Positions 52,340-61,306 of a stretch of DNA of 64,000 nt are shown piece by piece; the stretch's first letter is position 1, and each line of letters begins with the position of its first letter. A program made the position numbers and the translations under genes. The DNA is taken from NCBI RefSeq assembly GCF_001956045.1, contig NZ_MRTH01000005.1, positions 248,001 through 312,000 of the forward strand. The letters are read 5' to 3'. The notes under the pieces were generated by a model. The model was not told the origin of the DNA. It saw only the letters and a list, made by a program, of their open reading frames with translations, and made no database searches. Source of the DNA: Paenibacillus sp. FSL H7-0331. Lineage in GTDB: Bacteria; Bacillota; Bacilli; Paenibacillales; NBRC-103111.

Positions 52340-53161
52340 GTGGAACGTTTTACAAACATAGACCGTTTGAGCTTAAATCAAATTACGACCAATAGCTGGA
52401 GCTTGCGTGAAGCCGCTGAAGGTTGCGTTCGAGCAGAGATTCCCTGGATTGCTTTATGGCGCAACAAGGTAGAGGAAGCAGGCCTTGCTGAAAGTAAACG
52501 TATTGTCCGTGATGCAGGCTTGAAAGTATCGAGCTTGTGCCGCGGCGGGATGTTCCCTGCAGCAACAGCAGCCGAACGCGCTGCTCGTATCGACGATAAC
52601 CGCAGAGCGATAGATGAAGCGGCTGAGTTTGAAGCAGAGGTTCTTGTGTTGGTGTGTGGTCCTGCACCGGACCGCGATATCGATGGAGCTCGCCAAATGG
52701 TCGAGGATGCGATCCATGAGCTGGTGCCTTATGCGCAGGAACGTGGGGTTACACTCGGTATTGAGCCGCTGCACCCGATGTATGCAGCCGAACGCTCCGT
52801 GATTTCAACACTTGCCCAGGCAACTACGATTGCCGAGCGTTTCACGCCACAGCAGGTCGGCGTTGTTGTCGATGTGTTTCATGTATGGTGGGACCCTGAG
52901 CTGTACAAACAAATTGCCCGCGCGAGCGGCAGAATTCTGGGCTTCCATGTTTCCGATTGGATCGTGCCTACTCCTGATATGCTGCTTGGCCGAGGCATGA
53001 TGGGGGACGGTGTCATTGAACTGAATCGTATCCGTCAAGCTGTTGAAGCGGCAGGCTATCGTGGCCCTATCGAGGTCGAAATTTTCAATCAGGCGATATG
53101 GGATCGTCCTGGCGATGAAGTGCTGGCCGAGATGAAGGCACGCTATTTGGAGCATGTGTAA
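52340..53161 (+). CDS. Sugar phosphate isomerase/epimerase family protein (2)
   Basis: 273 residues from the GTG at 52340, six bases after GGAGGG; the ATG at 52322 has no ribosome binding site. Barrel protein with LCRGGMFPA, VLVCGPAPDRDIDGAR, GVTLGIEPLHPMYA (Glu metal ligand), VGVVVDVFHVWWDP (Asp and His), GFHVSDWIVPTPD and a final EVEIFN glutamate, so the metal site is complete. It follows the DUF993 gene by 47 bases. Confidence 0.9.
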   Translation: MERFTNIDRLSLNQITTNSWSLREAAEGCVRAEIPWIALWRNKVEEAGLAESKRIVRDAGLKVSSLCRGGMFPAATAAERAARIDDNRRAIDEAAEFEAEVLVLVCGPAPDRDIDGARQMVEDAIHELVPYAQERGVTLGIEPLHPMYAAERSVISTLAQATTIAERFTPQQVGVVVDVFHVWWDPELYKQIARASGRILGFHVSDWIVPTPDMLLGRGMMGDGVIELNRIRQAVEAAGYRGPIEVEIFNQAIWDRPGDEVLAEMKARYLEHV

Positions 53162-53187
53162 CGACATCAATCATTAGCAGCGTATAG

Positions 53188-53260
53188 ATTTATTGCTGTT
53201 AACGCTTAGGTTCGTTAAAGTTAAGAGAAGTTAACAATAAGATTGGTTAATGCCAAGAGT
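53188..53260. promoter_or_regulatory. Cluster of GTTAA motifs upstream of the second Gfo/Idh gene
   Basis: Within about 60 bases the motif GTTAA occurs five times (for example TGTTAACGC, CGTTAAAG, AGTTAAG, AGTTAACAA, GGTTAAT), at uneven steps of about 7 to 16 bases. Possible operator cluster for the local AraC regulator; the sequence is AT-rich, so chance cannot be excluded. Confidence 0.3.
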
Positions 53261-53393
53261 TATTAAAACGTTGTATTGCAGATGCTGTGATCCTTATTGA
53301 ATACGAATTTAAGCAAGGTTTACGGGCTGGTCAGCGGGTTACATCGTTGATCGGCCCAATGTCTTATACATGTGTGAGAGAAGGGAATTAACC

Positions 53394-54611
53394 ATGAGAG
53401 CAATTCGTACTGCCTTGATAGGGGTAGGGGGATTTGGTAAAGTGCATATCCGTCATTTGGTTGAGCTGTCAGGACAAGGGCTGTTGGAGGTCACGGCATT
53501 TAGTGATATCAATCCCGATGTGAATCCAGAGGGTTGGCAGCAGCTTTTGTCGCTTGGCGGCGCTCCTTATTCCGATTACAAAACGATGCTGGACCGTCAT
53601 CCCGAGCTGGATTTGGTTGTAATCGCTTCGCCTATTCCGATGCATAAAGAGATGGCAATGTATGCTTTTTCACGTGGAATCCATGTTATGCTCGAGAAAC
53701 CACCGGCTGTCACGATACAGGATCTCGATGAAATGCTGCGAGCTCAAGCGGGTACTTCATCATTATGTCAGGTTAATTTTCAAAATACATCGGGAGCGGC
53801 CTTCCGTGAATTGCTGCGAATCATTCAGGAGGGGCAGATTGGTGATGTGCAACATGTCACGGGAGTCGGTCTTTGGAAGCGGACACAGGCCTATTATGAC
53901 CGTACACCGTGGGCAGGCAAGCTTATTCATAAGGGCAATTACGTGCTCGACGGTACGATCAATAACCCGTTGGCTCATTTACTGAATAATTGCCTGCTGG
54001 TTGCAGGCAGCGGGAATGCTGAAAAAAGCACTCCGCTAGATATTCAAGCCGAGCTGTATCATGCCAATGCTATTGAAGGTGAGGATACCTCTTGTCTTCG
54101 GATTCGTACGCAAAGTGGAGCTATCGTTCATTTCTATGCCAGCTTGTGCTTTGATGCCGAAAACATTCCTTCTATCACGGTTAAAGGGACACAGGGTGAA
54201 TTAGTATGGACGTATAACAATACTCTTTATATTCGAACCGATGGTTCGCAATCATCCAGCCGCAGCTTTGCCAATGAGGATTATGTCCATAATATTTACC
54301 TGAATACATTGGCGGCTATCCAGGATGAATCGGTCGTTCTTCTAAGCTCACTTCAGCAGTGTCGCAATTTTGTGCTTGCTGTTAATGGTGCTTTTGAATC
54401 GAGCGGGGAAACACATCCGATTTCAGATGCTTTTCTCGTGCGGAGAAATGAAGGAAATACGGTGTTTACAGGAATCACAGGTATCGGAGCTGATGTAGGT
54501 CGTGCCGCGGCGGAAGGTCTGCTGTTCTCGGAGCTTAATCTTCCATGGGCGGTTGCAGGCCAGCTGTTTTCTTTAGACGGCTATCACAAATTTGATTTAT
54601 TTTCATCCTGA
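53394..54611 (+). CDS. Gfo/Idh/MocA family oxidoreductase (2)
   Basis: 405 residues from the ATG at 53394 (behind AGAAGGGAA). Rossmann motif ALIGVGGFGKVHI (about 7-19), acidic residue in FSDINPD, catalytic lysine motif MLEKPPAVT. The usual histidine in the C-domain is in the region VLDGTINNPLAHLLN. It is preceded by 232 bases without a gene, so it may start its own transcript with the next isomerase. Divergent in sequence from the 49953 protein, so probably a different substrate or step. Confidence 0.9.
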   Translation: MRAIRTALIGVGGFGKVHIRHLVELSGQGLLEVTAFSDINPDVNPEGWQQLLSLGGAPYSDYKTMLDRHPELDLVVIASPIPMHKEMAMYAFSRGIHVMLEKPPAVTIQDLDEMLRAQAGTSSLCQVNFQNTSGAAFRELLRIIQEGQIGDVQHVTGVGLWKRTQAYYDRTPWAGKLIHKGNYVLDGTINNPLAHLLNNCLLVAGSGNAEKSTPLDIQAELYHANAIEGEDTSCLRIRTQSGAIVHFYASLCFDAENIPSITVKGTQGELVWTYNNTLYIRTDGSQSSSRSFANEDYVHNIYLNTLAAIQDESVVLLSSLQQCRNFVLAVNGAFESSGETHPISDAFLVRRNEGNTVFTGITGIGADVGRAAAEGLLFSELNLPWAVAGQLFSLDGYHKFDLFSS

Positions 54612-54751
54612 AGCTTCTGTGTAGGGATGAGCATTTCCTTCCTTCAGGAATAAGCGTATCTTTTGTTCGGATAGAATACAAGGTAGCCGTTTATTCCTAC
54701 TTCGTGTAAAATGGAAGGGGATTCACAGTTGAGATGAGGGAGCGATAACCA

Positions 54752-55513
54752 TTGAAAATTGCAGCACAGCTTTATACGGTTAGGGATTTTTTGAAAACAC
54801 CGGAGGATATTGCAGCTAGTTTGAAAAAAGTCAAACAGATCGGTTATGATTCGGTCCAGGTTTCCGGTGTAGGCCCCATTGACAGCAAGGAACTGAAGGC
54901 GCTTGCAGATCAGGAGCAGCTTACGATTTGTGCGACCCATATTCCTTATTCGGATTTTGACAATATCGATGAAGTTATTAAAAAGCACCAAATCTGGGAT
55001 TGCAAATATGTAGGATTGGGCGGATTGCCGCCGGAATACCGGACAAGCAAAGAAGGCTACTCGAAGTTTGCGAAGGAGTTCTCAGAAGTCGGCCGCAAGC
55101 TGCACGATGCCGGATTGAAATTTATTTATCATAACCACGAGTTTGAATTTGTTAAATTCGATGGCCGCACCGGAATGGACATTTTGTTCGAAGAGTCCGA
55201 TCCGGAAGTATTTGATTTCGAGCTAGACCTCCATTGGGTACAGGCTGGTGGCGCTGATCCGGTTGAATGGATCCGTAAAGTCGATGGACGTATGAAAGTC
55301 GTGCATCTGAAGGACTGGGCAGTTACAGCTGACAGGGAACGCCGCTTTGCAGAAGTGGGAGAGGGCAATATGAATTACCCTGCCATTCTAAATGCTTGTG
55401 ATGCTGCGGGCGTGGAATGGGGAGCGGTTGAACAGGATCAATGCTATGGTAACGATCCATTTGACAGTCTTGCAATCAGCCTGCGCAACCTGCATAAGCT
55501 GGGATATAAATAA
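54752..55513 (+). CDS. Sugar phosphate isomerase/epimerase family protein (3)
   Basis: 253 residues, TTG start ten bases after GAGGGAG. Opens IAAQLYTVRDFLKTPEDIAASLKKVKQIGYDSVQVSG, typical of the IolE/IolI-like barrel group. Metal ligands are likely Glu in YHNHEFEF, Asp in FELDLHWVQAGG, His in VVHLKDW and Glu in WGAVEQDQ. A hairpin without a T-run follows at 55568-55599. Confidence 0.9.
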   Translation: MKIAAQLYTVRDFLKTPEDIAASLKKVKQIGYDSVQVSGVGPIDSKELKALADQEQLTICATHIPYSDFDNIDEVIKKHQIWDCKYVGLGGLPPEYRTSKEGYSKFAKEFSEVGRKLHDAGLKFIYHNHEFEFVKFDGRTGMDILFEESDPEVFDFELDLHWVQAGGADPVEWIRKVDGRMKVVHLKDWAVTADRERRFAEVGEGNMNYPAILNACDAAGVEWGAVEQDQCYGNDPFDSLAISLRNLHKLGYK

Positions 55514-55567
55514 GCTATACTCGAACTGGCAATTATGAATATCCATTCTATACAGCATAATATACCA

Positions 55568-55599
55568 AGAAACCGGACGCCTAAGGGCCTCCGGTTTCT
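55568..55599 (+). terminator. Hairpin after the third isomerase gene
   Basis: AGAAACCGGA (55568-55577) pairs perfectly with TCCGGTTTCT (55590-55599). No T-run follows, so termination is uncertain. Confidence 0.5.
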
Positions 55600-55696
55600 G
55601 CAAATTTGGGTATACCTTCATCATAATAGATTGAATCAGGTTGAGCCAAGCAGCTTAACGATGGTTAGGTAAGTAAAAGAAGGCGGAGGTCGTTCC

Positions 55697-57730
55697 ATGA
55701 TTAGCAATAAATTAAACAAAATCGCTTATGGAGGCGATTACAGTCCCGAACAATGGCCGCAAGAGATCATGACCGAAGATATGAGAATGTTTAAGCTGGC
55801 GGGTATTGATATCGCGACAGTAGCTGTGTTTTCATGGTCCTTGATGCAGCCGGATGAAGAGACTTACCAATTTGAATGGCTTGACGAGATCATGGACAAG
55901 CTTTATGAAAATGGTGTGTATGCCTGCTTGGCGACAAGTACGGGTGCACATCCGGCCTGGATGGCTCATCGGCATCCTGATGTGCTGCGGGTCGATTTTG
56001 AAGGGCGCAAGCATACATTTGGTCAACGTCATAATTCGTGTCCGAACAGTCCTACCTACAGACTTTATGCAGCACGGCTGGCACGCAAGCTGGCTGAACG
56101 GTATAAGGATCATCCAGCGCTGGCTGTGTGGCATGTAAATAATGAATACGGCGGCATTTGTTATTGCGACAACTGCGCCAAGGCTTTTCGTGTATGGCTG
56201 CAGCAGCGCTACGGCAGTCTGGATCAGTTGAACAAGGCGTGGAATACCCGCTTTTGGGGCCATACATTTTATGATTGGGACGAAATCGTGCCGCCTAATT
56301 TGTTAAGTGAGCATTCCGCAGAAACTCGGACCACCTTTCAAGGAATCTCACTCGATTACCAGCGTTTTAACTCGGATGGGCTGCTGGATTGCTATCTGTT
56401 GGAATACAACGAATTGAAGACGGTTACGCCGGATGTTCCGGTTACGACGAATATGATGTGGATGTTCAAGCAGCTGGATTATGCCAAATGGGCGAAGCAC
56501 GTTGATGTGGTTTCCTGGGACAGCTATCCATCCAACACGACGCCGCTCAGTCATGTGGCGATGTGGCATGATGTGATGCGCGGCTTGAAGGATGGTCAGC
56601 CGTTCATGCTGATGGAGCAGACGCCAAGCCAGCAAAACTGGCAGGCTTACAATGGCTTGAAGCGTCCAGGCGTGATGCGATTGTGGAGCTATCAGGCTGT
56701 AGCCCATGGTGCTGATACGGTGATGTTCTTCCAGCTGCGTCGTTCGGTCGGTGCATGTGAGAAATACCATGGAGCGGTTATTGAGCATGTCGGTCATGAG
56801 CATACCCGTGTTTTCAGAGAATGCGCGACGCTTGGCGGCGAGCTTCAGGTTCTGGGAGATAAGCTGCTCGGTTCCCGGATCGAAGCCAGAGTAGCGATCA
56901 TCATCGATTGGGAAAATTGGTGGGCTATGGAGTTCTCCTCAGGACCGACGATCGATTTGTCTTACATGACGGAGCTTGCCAAGTATTATGTGGCTTTCTA
57001 TGATCAGAATATTGCAGTTGACATGATTTCAGTGGAAGCGGATTTCTCCCGTTACGATGTCGTTATTGCTCCTGTACTCTATATGGTGAAACCGGGAGTC
57101 GCCGACAAACTGGAACGCTACGTGGAAGCAGGCGGACGTTTTGTAACGACATTTTTCAGTGGGATCGTGAATGAATCCGATCTGGTTACACTTGGCGGGT
57201 ATCCAGGTGAGCTGCGCAAGCTGCTCGGTATTTGGGTTGAAGAAATCGATGCATTATTCCCGCATATGTCCAACCGCATCGTGATGACCGAAGGACGGGA
57301 AGGCTTTAAAAAGGAATATTCCAGCACACTGTTATGTGATATTCTGCATACCGAAGGGGCTGAGGTTTGGGCTGAATATGGTGAGGAGTTTTATAAGGGT
57401 ACGCCTGTGCTGACGCGTAATAGCTTTGGACAAGGTGAGGCATGGTACGTAGCATCCAGTCCGGATAAATCGTTTCTTGCCGATTTTGCCGCGATGCTGG
57501 TGAAGCAAGCGGGGATTGAATCCGTGTTGGCTGCTCCTGAAGGAATTGAAGCGACACGACGTGTAAAAGACGGACAGGCCTATACGATGATATTAAATCA
57601 TAATGACAGCGAGACCGAGGTGAATTTGGGATCAAACCAGCGCACCGAGCTGTTAGACGGCCAAGCGGTCAGTGGAGCTGTGAAGATTCCTGCCAAGGGT
57701 GTCTGGATCCTGGAAGAGTCATCGCAATAA
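55697..57730 (+). CDS. GH42 beta-galactosidase
   Basis: 677 residues, the normal GH42 length, start behind AAGGCGGAGG, no signal peptide. Classical features: IAYGGDYSPEQWP at the start, zinc cysteines Cys115 and Cys155/157/160 (GGICYCDNC), acid/base Glu150 in WHVNNEYGG, nucleophile Glu307 in FMLMEQTPSQQNW. Cytoplasmic enzyme that removes terminal beta-galactose from short galactosides. Unlike the 22698 protein it keeps every canonical GH42 motif. It closes the dehydrogenase/isomerase cluster but may have its own promoter. Confidence 0.95.
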   Translation: MISNKLNKIAYGGDYSPEQWPQEIMTEDMRMFKLAGIDIATVAVFSWSLMQPDEETYQFEWLDEIMDKLYENGVYACLATSTGAHPAWMAHRHPDVLRVDFEGRKHTFGQRHNSCPNSPTYRLYAARLARKLAERYKDHPALAVWHVNNEYGGICYCDNCAKAFRVWLQQRYGSLDQLNKAWNTRFWGHTFYDWDEIVPPNLLSEHSAETRTTFQGISLDYQRFNSDGLLDCYLLEYNELKTVTPDVPVTTNMMWMFKQLDYAKWAKHVDVVSWDSYPSNTTPLSHVAMWHDVMRGLKDGQPFMLMEQTPSQQNWQAYNGLKRPGVMRLWSYQAVAHGADTVMFFQLRRSVGACEKYHGAVIEHVGHEHTRVFRECATLGGELQVLGDKLLGSRIEARVAIIIDWENWWAMEFSSGPTIDLSYMTELAKYYVAFYDQNIAVDMISVEADFSRYDVVIAPVLYMVKPGVADKLERYVEAGGRFVTTFFSGIVNESDLVTLGGYPGELRKLLGIWVEEIDALFPHMSNRIVMTEGREGFKKEYSSTLLCDILHTEGAEVWAEYGEEFYKGTPVLTRNSFGQGEAWYVASSPDKSFLADFAAMLVKQAGIESVLAAPEGIEATRRVKDGQAYTMILNHNDSETEVNLGSNQRTELLDGQAVSGAVKIPAKGVWILEESSQ

Positions 57731-57767
57731 ATCCCGAAATGGGCGGTTAATCTGTGCATTTGTCTAT

Positions 57768-57794
57768 ACCGTTTCCGCTAATTGCCATACACTA
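57768..57794 (+). promoter_or_regulatory. Candidate sigma-K promoter of the yjcZ-like gene
   Basis: AC at 57768-57769, 16 bases, CATACACTA at 57786-57794 matches the sigma-K pattern AC-N16-CATANNNTA. It fits late mother-cell expression of the small sporulation protein that starts 66 bases downstream. Confidence 0.5.
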
Positions 57795-57860
57795 TGACAT
57801 AGGTTGATGCACATTAGGATTCGATGTCGTTGACTTAATCATGACATAGGAGTGATTCTA

Positions 57861-57995
57861 TTGGCACATGTTGGCGGTGTAGGTGTGGGAAGTTGTGCAG
57901 GTGCATATGGCGGGTTTGGTACATCAACAGGAGAAATTCTGGTTCTGTTCATTTTATTGGTTATCATTACAGGCGCAGGATTTTGGGGCGTATAA
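57861..57995 (+). CDS. YjcZ family sporulation protein
   Basis: 44-residue protein, TTG start nine bases after AGGAG. A Gly-rich N-terminus (VGGVGVGSCAGAYGGFG) precedes one hydrophobic segment, EILVLFILLVIITGAGFWGV, the standard YjcZ layout. Such proteins are made in sporulation and associate with the spore or forespore membrane; their action is unknown. Followed by a strong hairpin terminator. Confidence 0.85.
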   Translation: MAHVGGVGVGSCAGAYGGFGTSTGEILVLFILLVIITGAGFWGV

Positions 57996-58046
57996 GCGAT
58001 AATAGCAATATTAAATGTCATTTTCATGAAAGCTCAAAAAGTAAAG

Positions 58047-58092
58047 AAGCACCGCGGCAGCAGGTTACTGGATGCTGACAGGTGCTTTTTCA
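58047..58092. terminator. Bidirectional terminator between yjcZ and the deacetylase gene
   Basis: AAGCACC (58047-58053) pairs with GGTGCTT (58081-58087), with an inner GCAGCA/TGCTG helix. T-runs follow on both strands, so it can serve both convergent genes. Confidence 0.8.
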
Positions 58093-58116
58093 TTGTTCAA
58101 TCCTAAGGTTTAAAGC

Positions 58117-58869
58117 TCAATCAATTCCTTTGACGGGACTGGTTTTGCGATATTCGAGCAGCTCGGAAATCGTGACAAAGCGATAGCCACGACTTTTAAG
58201 CACGGGCAAAATTCGCCTGAGTGCCTCAATGGTTTGTGTCTTGCCCTCCACATAATCATGAAATAATACAATATCTCCGTTGCGCGAGTTGTTAAGGACC
58301 TTGTTGGTGATATGATTAACACCCGGTGTATTCCAGTCCATCGTGTTGATATGCCAGGACCACATTACGACCGTATAGCCTTCCTGTTTGGCTATTTGAA
58401 TCAGTGGATCGTTATAGTAGCCTCCTGGCGGACGAAATAAGTGCGGCTTTTGCCCAGAGACCCGATGTATAGCTTCTTCGGCCCGCATCAATTGGTCACG
58501 CATATTGCTTTCTTTGACTCCGCGGGTGAAATACATATGGGTATAGGTGTGATTCGCCAATTCATGGCCTTCAGCGACTTCCCGCTTAATAAGGTCCTGA
58601 TAACGTTCAGCTTTTTCACCGATCACAAAAAAAGTAGCTTTAGCTCCATATTGCTGCAAGAGGTCCAGGATCTGTGGTGTATCCTCAGGATCGGGGCCGT
58701 CATCAAAGGTCAGCGCGATAATCTTTTCCTCAGTGGGCACCTCCCATACAATCTCACCTCTTTTTTCATAATAAGGACGCCCTTTACTGGGAGCGTTGGA
58801 TAGCTCATTAATAGATCCGGTCAGCAGCATCGATAGCGACAGCACAATGGGGATGGAGACAGTCCACAT
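58117..58869 (-). CDS. Polysaccharide deacetylase family protein
   Basis: NodB-type carbohydrate esterase (family 4), anchored or secreted. ATG at 58869 is preferred because AAGGAGG lies 11 bases before it; the longer reading to 58917 lacks a ribosome binding site. About 250 residues with an N-terminal hydrophobic segment (VSIPIVLSLSMLL). Catalytic domain motifs: TFDDGPDPEDT, HELANHTYTHMYF (metal histidines), RPPGGYYND, VMWSWHINTMDW and IVLFHDYVEG. Probably removes acetyl groups from peptidoglycan or another wall glycan. Confidence 0.92.
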   Translation of the reverse strand: MWTVSIPIVLSLSMLLTGSINELSNAPSKGRPYYEKRGEIVWEVPTEEKIIALTFDDGPDPEDTPQILDLLQQYGAKATFFVIGEKAERYQDLIKREVAEGHELANHTYTHMYFTRGVKESNMRDQLMRAEEAIHRVSGQKPHLFRPPGGYYNDPLIQIAKQEGYTVVMWSWHINTMDWNTPGVNHITNKVLNNSRNGDIVLFHDYVEGKTQTIEALRRILPVLKSRGYRFVTISELLEYRKTSPVKGID

Positions 58870-59247
58870 GGTAATCAAAGCCTCCTTCGTGTAATAGGAC
58901 GAAGATAGTTTTCCCATTTCACCGAGTATTAGCCACCGAAGTCAAAAAAGTAATTTACATTTAAAAAACCTTGCTGCTCTTTGTAGTAAAAGGTACGGGC
59001 GAGCACAATAATGATGGTTTGCAGTTAGATGTAAAACATTTACTTTATTGGATTCGTCACTAGTGTACATGCTATGCAAAGCTGGATAGTTGAGCAGGGT
59101 TCGTGCTTAACACTATACTTTTTATACTATCTTACATAAAAGTGGGTACTTGAATTTGATACTAAAAGCATCAATAATAAAGTAGGCAGAGGTCATTATT
59201 GCCTGTAAAAGGTAACACCAAAATAGAAACAGCGGAGAGGGATTACG
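58870..59247. other. Divergent intergenic region
   Basis: No gene. A short palindrome ATGTAAAACAT lies at 59029-59039. A plausible promoter for the ene-reductase is TTGAGC (59090-59095), 18 bases, TATACT (59114-59119). Nothing else is recognised. Confidence 0.5.
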
Positions 59248-60279
59248 ATGAGAGATCAACTGTTTACGCCCTTTGAGATCAAAGGATTGCAATTAAAGAA
59301 CCGTGTGGTGATGGCGCCCATGTGTCAATATTCCGTTGATGCCAAGGACGGCAAACCGAATGAGTGGCACTATGTCCACTATCTTAGCCGCGCTATCGGA
59401 GGTACGGCGCTTATAATTATGGAAATGACGGACGTTCATCCGGATGGTCGCATAAGTGATAAGGATTTAGGATTGTGGTCTGATGACCAAATTCCGGCCT
59501 ACTCGCGAATTATTGATGAAGTGCATGCTCATGACGCCAAAATTGGTATCCAGATTGCACATGCCGGTCGTAAAGCTGAAGATGCCGAAGTGCCCGTATC
59601 CTCATCTGCGATCAAATACCCAGGATCTAACTATAAAGTACCACGAGCACTTACGACGGATGAAGTTAAAGAGATGGTACAGCTTTTTGCGGACACAGCT
59701 CGACGGGCTGTAGAGGCAGGAGTGGACATGATTGAATTACACGGAGCACACGGTTATCTTATCCACCAGTTCCATTCTCCACTTACAAACCAACGCGACG
59801 ATATTTACGGACAGGATCTGGCTCGGTTCGGCGTGGAAATTATTCAAGCTGTTAAAAAAGTAATACCCGCGGAGATGCCTTTATTTTTCCGTATTTCTGC
59901 TGTTGAATATGTGGATGGCGGTTATGATATCGATCATACCCTACAGCTGGCCAAAGCTTACAAAGAGGCTGGTGTAGACGTGTTTCATGTGAGCTCGGGT
60001 GGGGAGGGACCAGCAGGCGAAAAAAAACCAGGAAACTACCCGGGCTACCAGATTCCATATGCACGCACTATTCGAGAAGCTCTGGACGTTCCTGTTGTTG
60101 CAGTAGGTATGCTGGAGTACCCTGCTCTTGCTCAATCGGTTATTGGCAATGGAGATGCTGATTTGGTTGCAATTGCGCGAGGTCTGCTGCGGGATCCGTA
60201 TTGGGCCACTCATGCAGCTCTGGAATTAAAAAGTGAGCATGCTCATGTGCCGCAGCCGTACAAACGGGCTTATCTTTAA
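59248..60279 (+). CDS. namA: NADPH dehydrogenase, Old Yellow Enzyme family
   Basis: FMN-dependent ene-reductase of the YqjM/NamA type, 343 residues, start behind GGAGAGGG. Features: LFTPFEIKGLQLKNRVVMAPMCQYS with the regulatory Cys of the YqjM group, active-site Tyr in CQYS region, IQIAHAGRKAE (His), ELHGAHGYLIHQFHSPLTNQR and the FMN phosphate region VVAVGMLE and DLVAIARGLLRDP. Reduces activated C=C bonds of enones, nitro compounds and similar stress chemicals. Single gene with terminator. Confidence 0.95.
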   Translation: MRDQLFTPFEIKGLQLKNRVVMAPMCQYSVDAKDGKPNEWHYVHYLSRAIGGTALIIMEMTDVHPDGRISDKDLGLWSDDQIPAYSRIIDEVHAHDAKIGIQIAHAGRKAEDAEVPVSSSAIKYPGSNYKVPRALTTDEVKEMVQLFADTARRAVEAGVDMIELHGAHGYLIHQFHSPLTNQRDDIYGQDLARFGVEIIQAVKKVIPAEMPLFFRISAVEYVDGGYDIDHTLQLAKAYKEAGVDVFHVSSGGEGPAGEKKPGNYPGYQIPYARTIREALDVPVVAVGMLEYPALAQSVIGNGDADLVAIARGLLRDPYWATHAALELKSEHAHVPQPYKRAYL

Positions 60280-60296
60280 AAGCGATGAATAGACCA

Positions 60297-60333
60297 AAGC
60301 ACGAGCCCAATCTATGGGCCCGTGCTTTTTTTT
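60297..60333 (+). terminator. Terminator of namA
   Basis: AAGCACGAGCCC (60297-60308) pairs with GGGCCCGTGCTT (60316-60327) with one mispair, followed by a T-run. Confidence 0.9.
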
Positions 60334-60345
60334 GGACGAAGTGGT

Positions 60346-61071
60346 TTAATGGATTGCCGCCCACAGAAGGGAAAGCCCGGAACCTAACAATAAAATGTCT
60401 AACACATATTGGAAGGAGATGACACTCATTCGCTGAACAATAGCTTTTGAAGCGAATGTGCCGAGCATCAGAGAAGCGCCGACGATAATTCCGTGTACCA
60501 TCATTTCTGTGGGCAGTGCGCCAAGCTCCTGGAAGGTCACAACCTTGCTGATATACAGTGCAAGTGAGCTAGCCGCTTCGGTCGAGAGAAATGCACCTTT
60601 CATTAATCCGTAAGAGGTGAATGCGGGTACACTGAGAGGCCCGGTAGACAGGACCATTCCGGTCAAAAAGCCAATCAAAGCTCCAGCGACGGCAAGCTGC
60701 CATAAGGAAATGTGGAAATTCTTTGCCTTGAGCCAATACCTAACAGGAATCATAAGCAAAAAAAAGATACCAAGCCCTATGTATATAACAGCTGTTGGAA
60801 GTTCCCACAATGTTCGCGCACCCACTGCGGCGGCGGGTACACCTGTAATTGAGTAGGCAGCAAAGGCCCGCCAATTGATCTCACGCCACCAGACAACGAC
60901 TCTGGTCAAGTTAGCCATAACAGCAGCCACTGCCATAATGGGTACTGCTTGCTTAGGACCAAATGCAAATACAAGAACAGGTAATAACATAATGGACGAG
61001 CCTGTTCCTATGACGCCACTGACAGCACCGGCTACTAGTCCTACCAGCAATACAAATAAATAATCGCCCAA
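60346..61071 (-). CDS. TSUP (TauE/SafE) family sulfite/anion exporter
   Basis: Membrane transporter with about eight hydrophobic segments. The TTG at 61071 follows AGGAG by seven bases, giving 241 residues; the ATG at 61092 has no ribosome binding site. The two family repeats begin GLVAGAVSGVIGTGSSIMLLPVLVF and AVAGALIGFLTGMVLSTGPLSVP. TSUP proteins move sulfite, sulfonates or other organic anions. No sulfur genes are adjacent, so the substrate is unknown. Confidence 0.9.
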   Translation of the reverse strand: MGDYLFVLLVGLVAGAVSGVIGTGSSIMLLPVLVFAFGPKQAVPIMAVAAVMANLTRVVVWWREINWRAFAAYSITGVPAAAVGARTLWELPTAVIYIGLGIFFLLMIPVRYWLKAKNFHISLWQLAVAGALIGFLTGMVLSTGPLSVPAFTSYGLMKGAFLSTEAASSLALYISKVVTFQELGALPTEMMVHGIIVGASLMLGTFASKAIVQRMSVISFQYVLDILLLGSGLSLLWAAIH

Positions 61072-61306
61072 AAAAACACTCCTAATGAACAATCTTAGAG
61101 CTTACATAACACAAATTGATTGTATCAAGAGCTGCTGGACAGGACAAGACATTCGTTTGGTCCCGAATAATTGATAAGTCGCATCAAGTATCTTTGTCAC
61201 GGCCCTAAGTCCTTTATTTTTCTTATTTATACAAATGTTGGTGATATGATTTTCCGCCATGTTATAATGTAACGCGATAATGTAATTAGAGGAGAGGGAG
61301 ATCATA

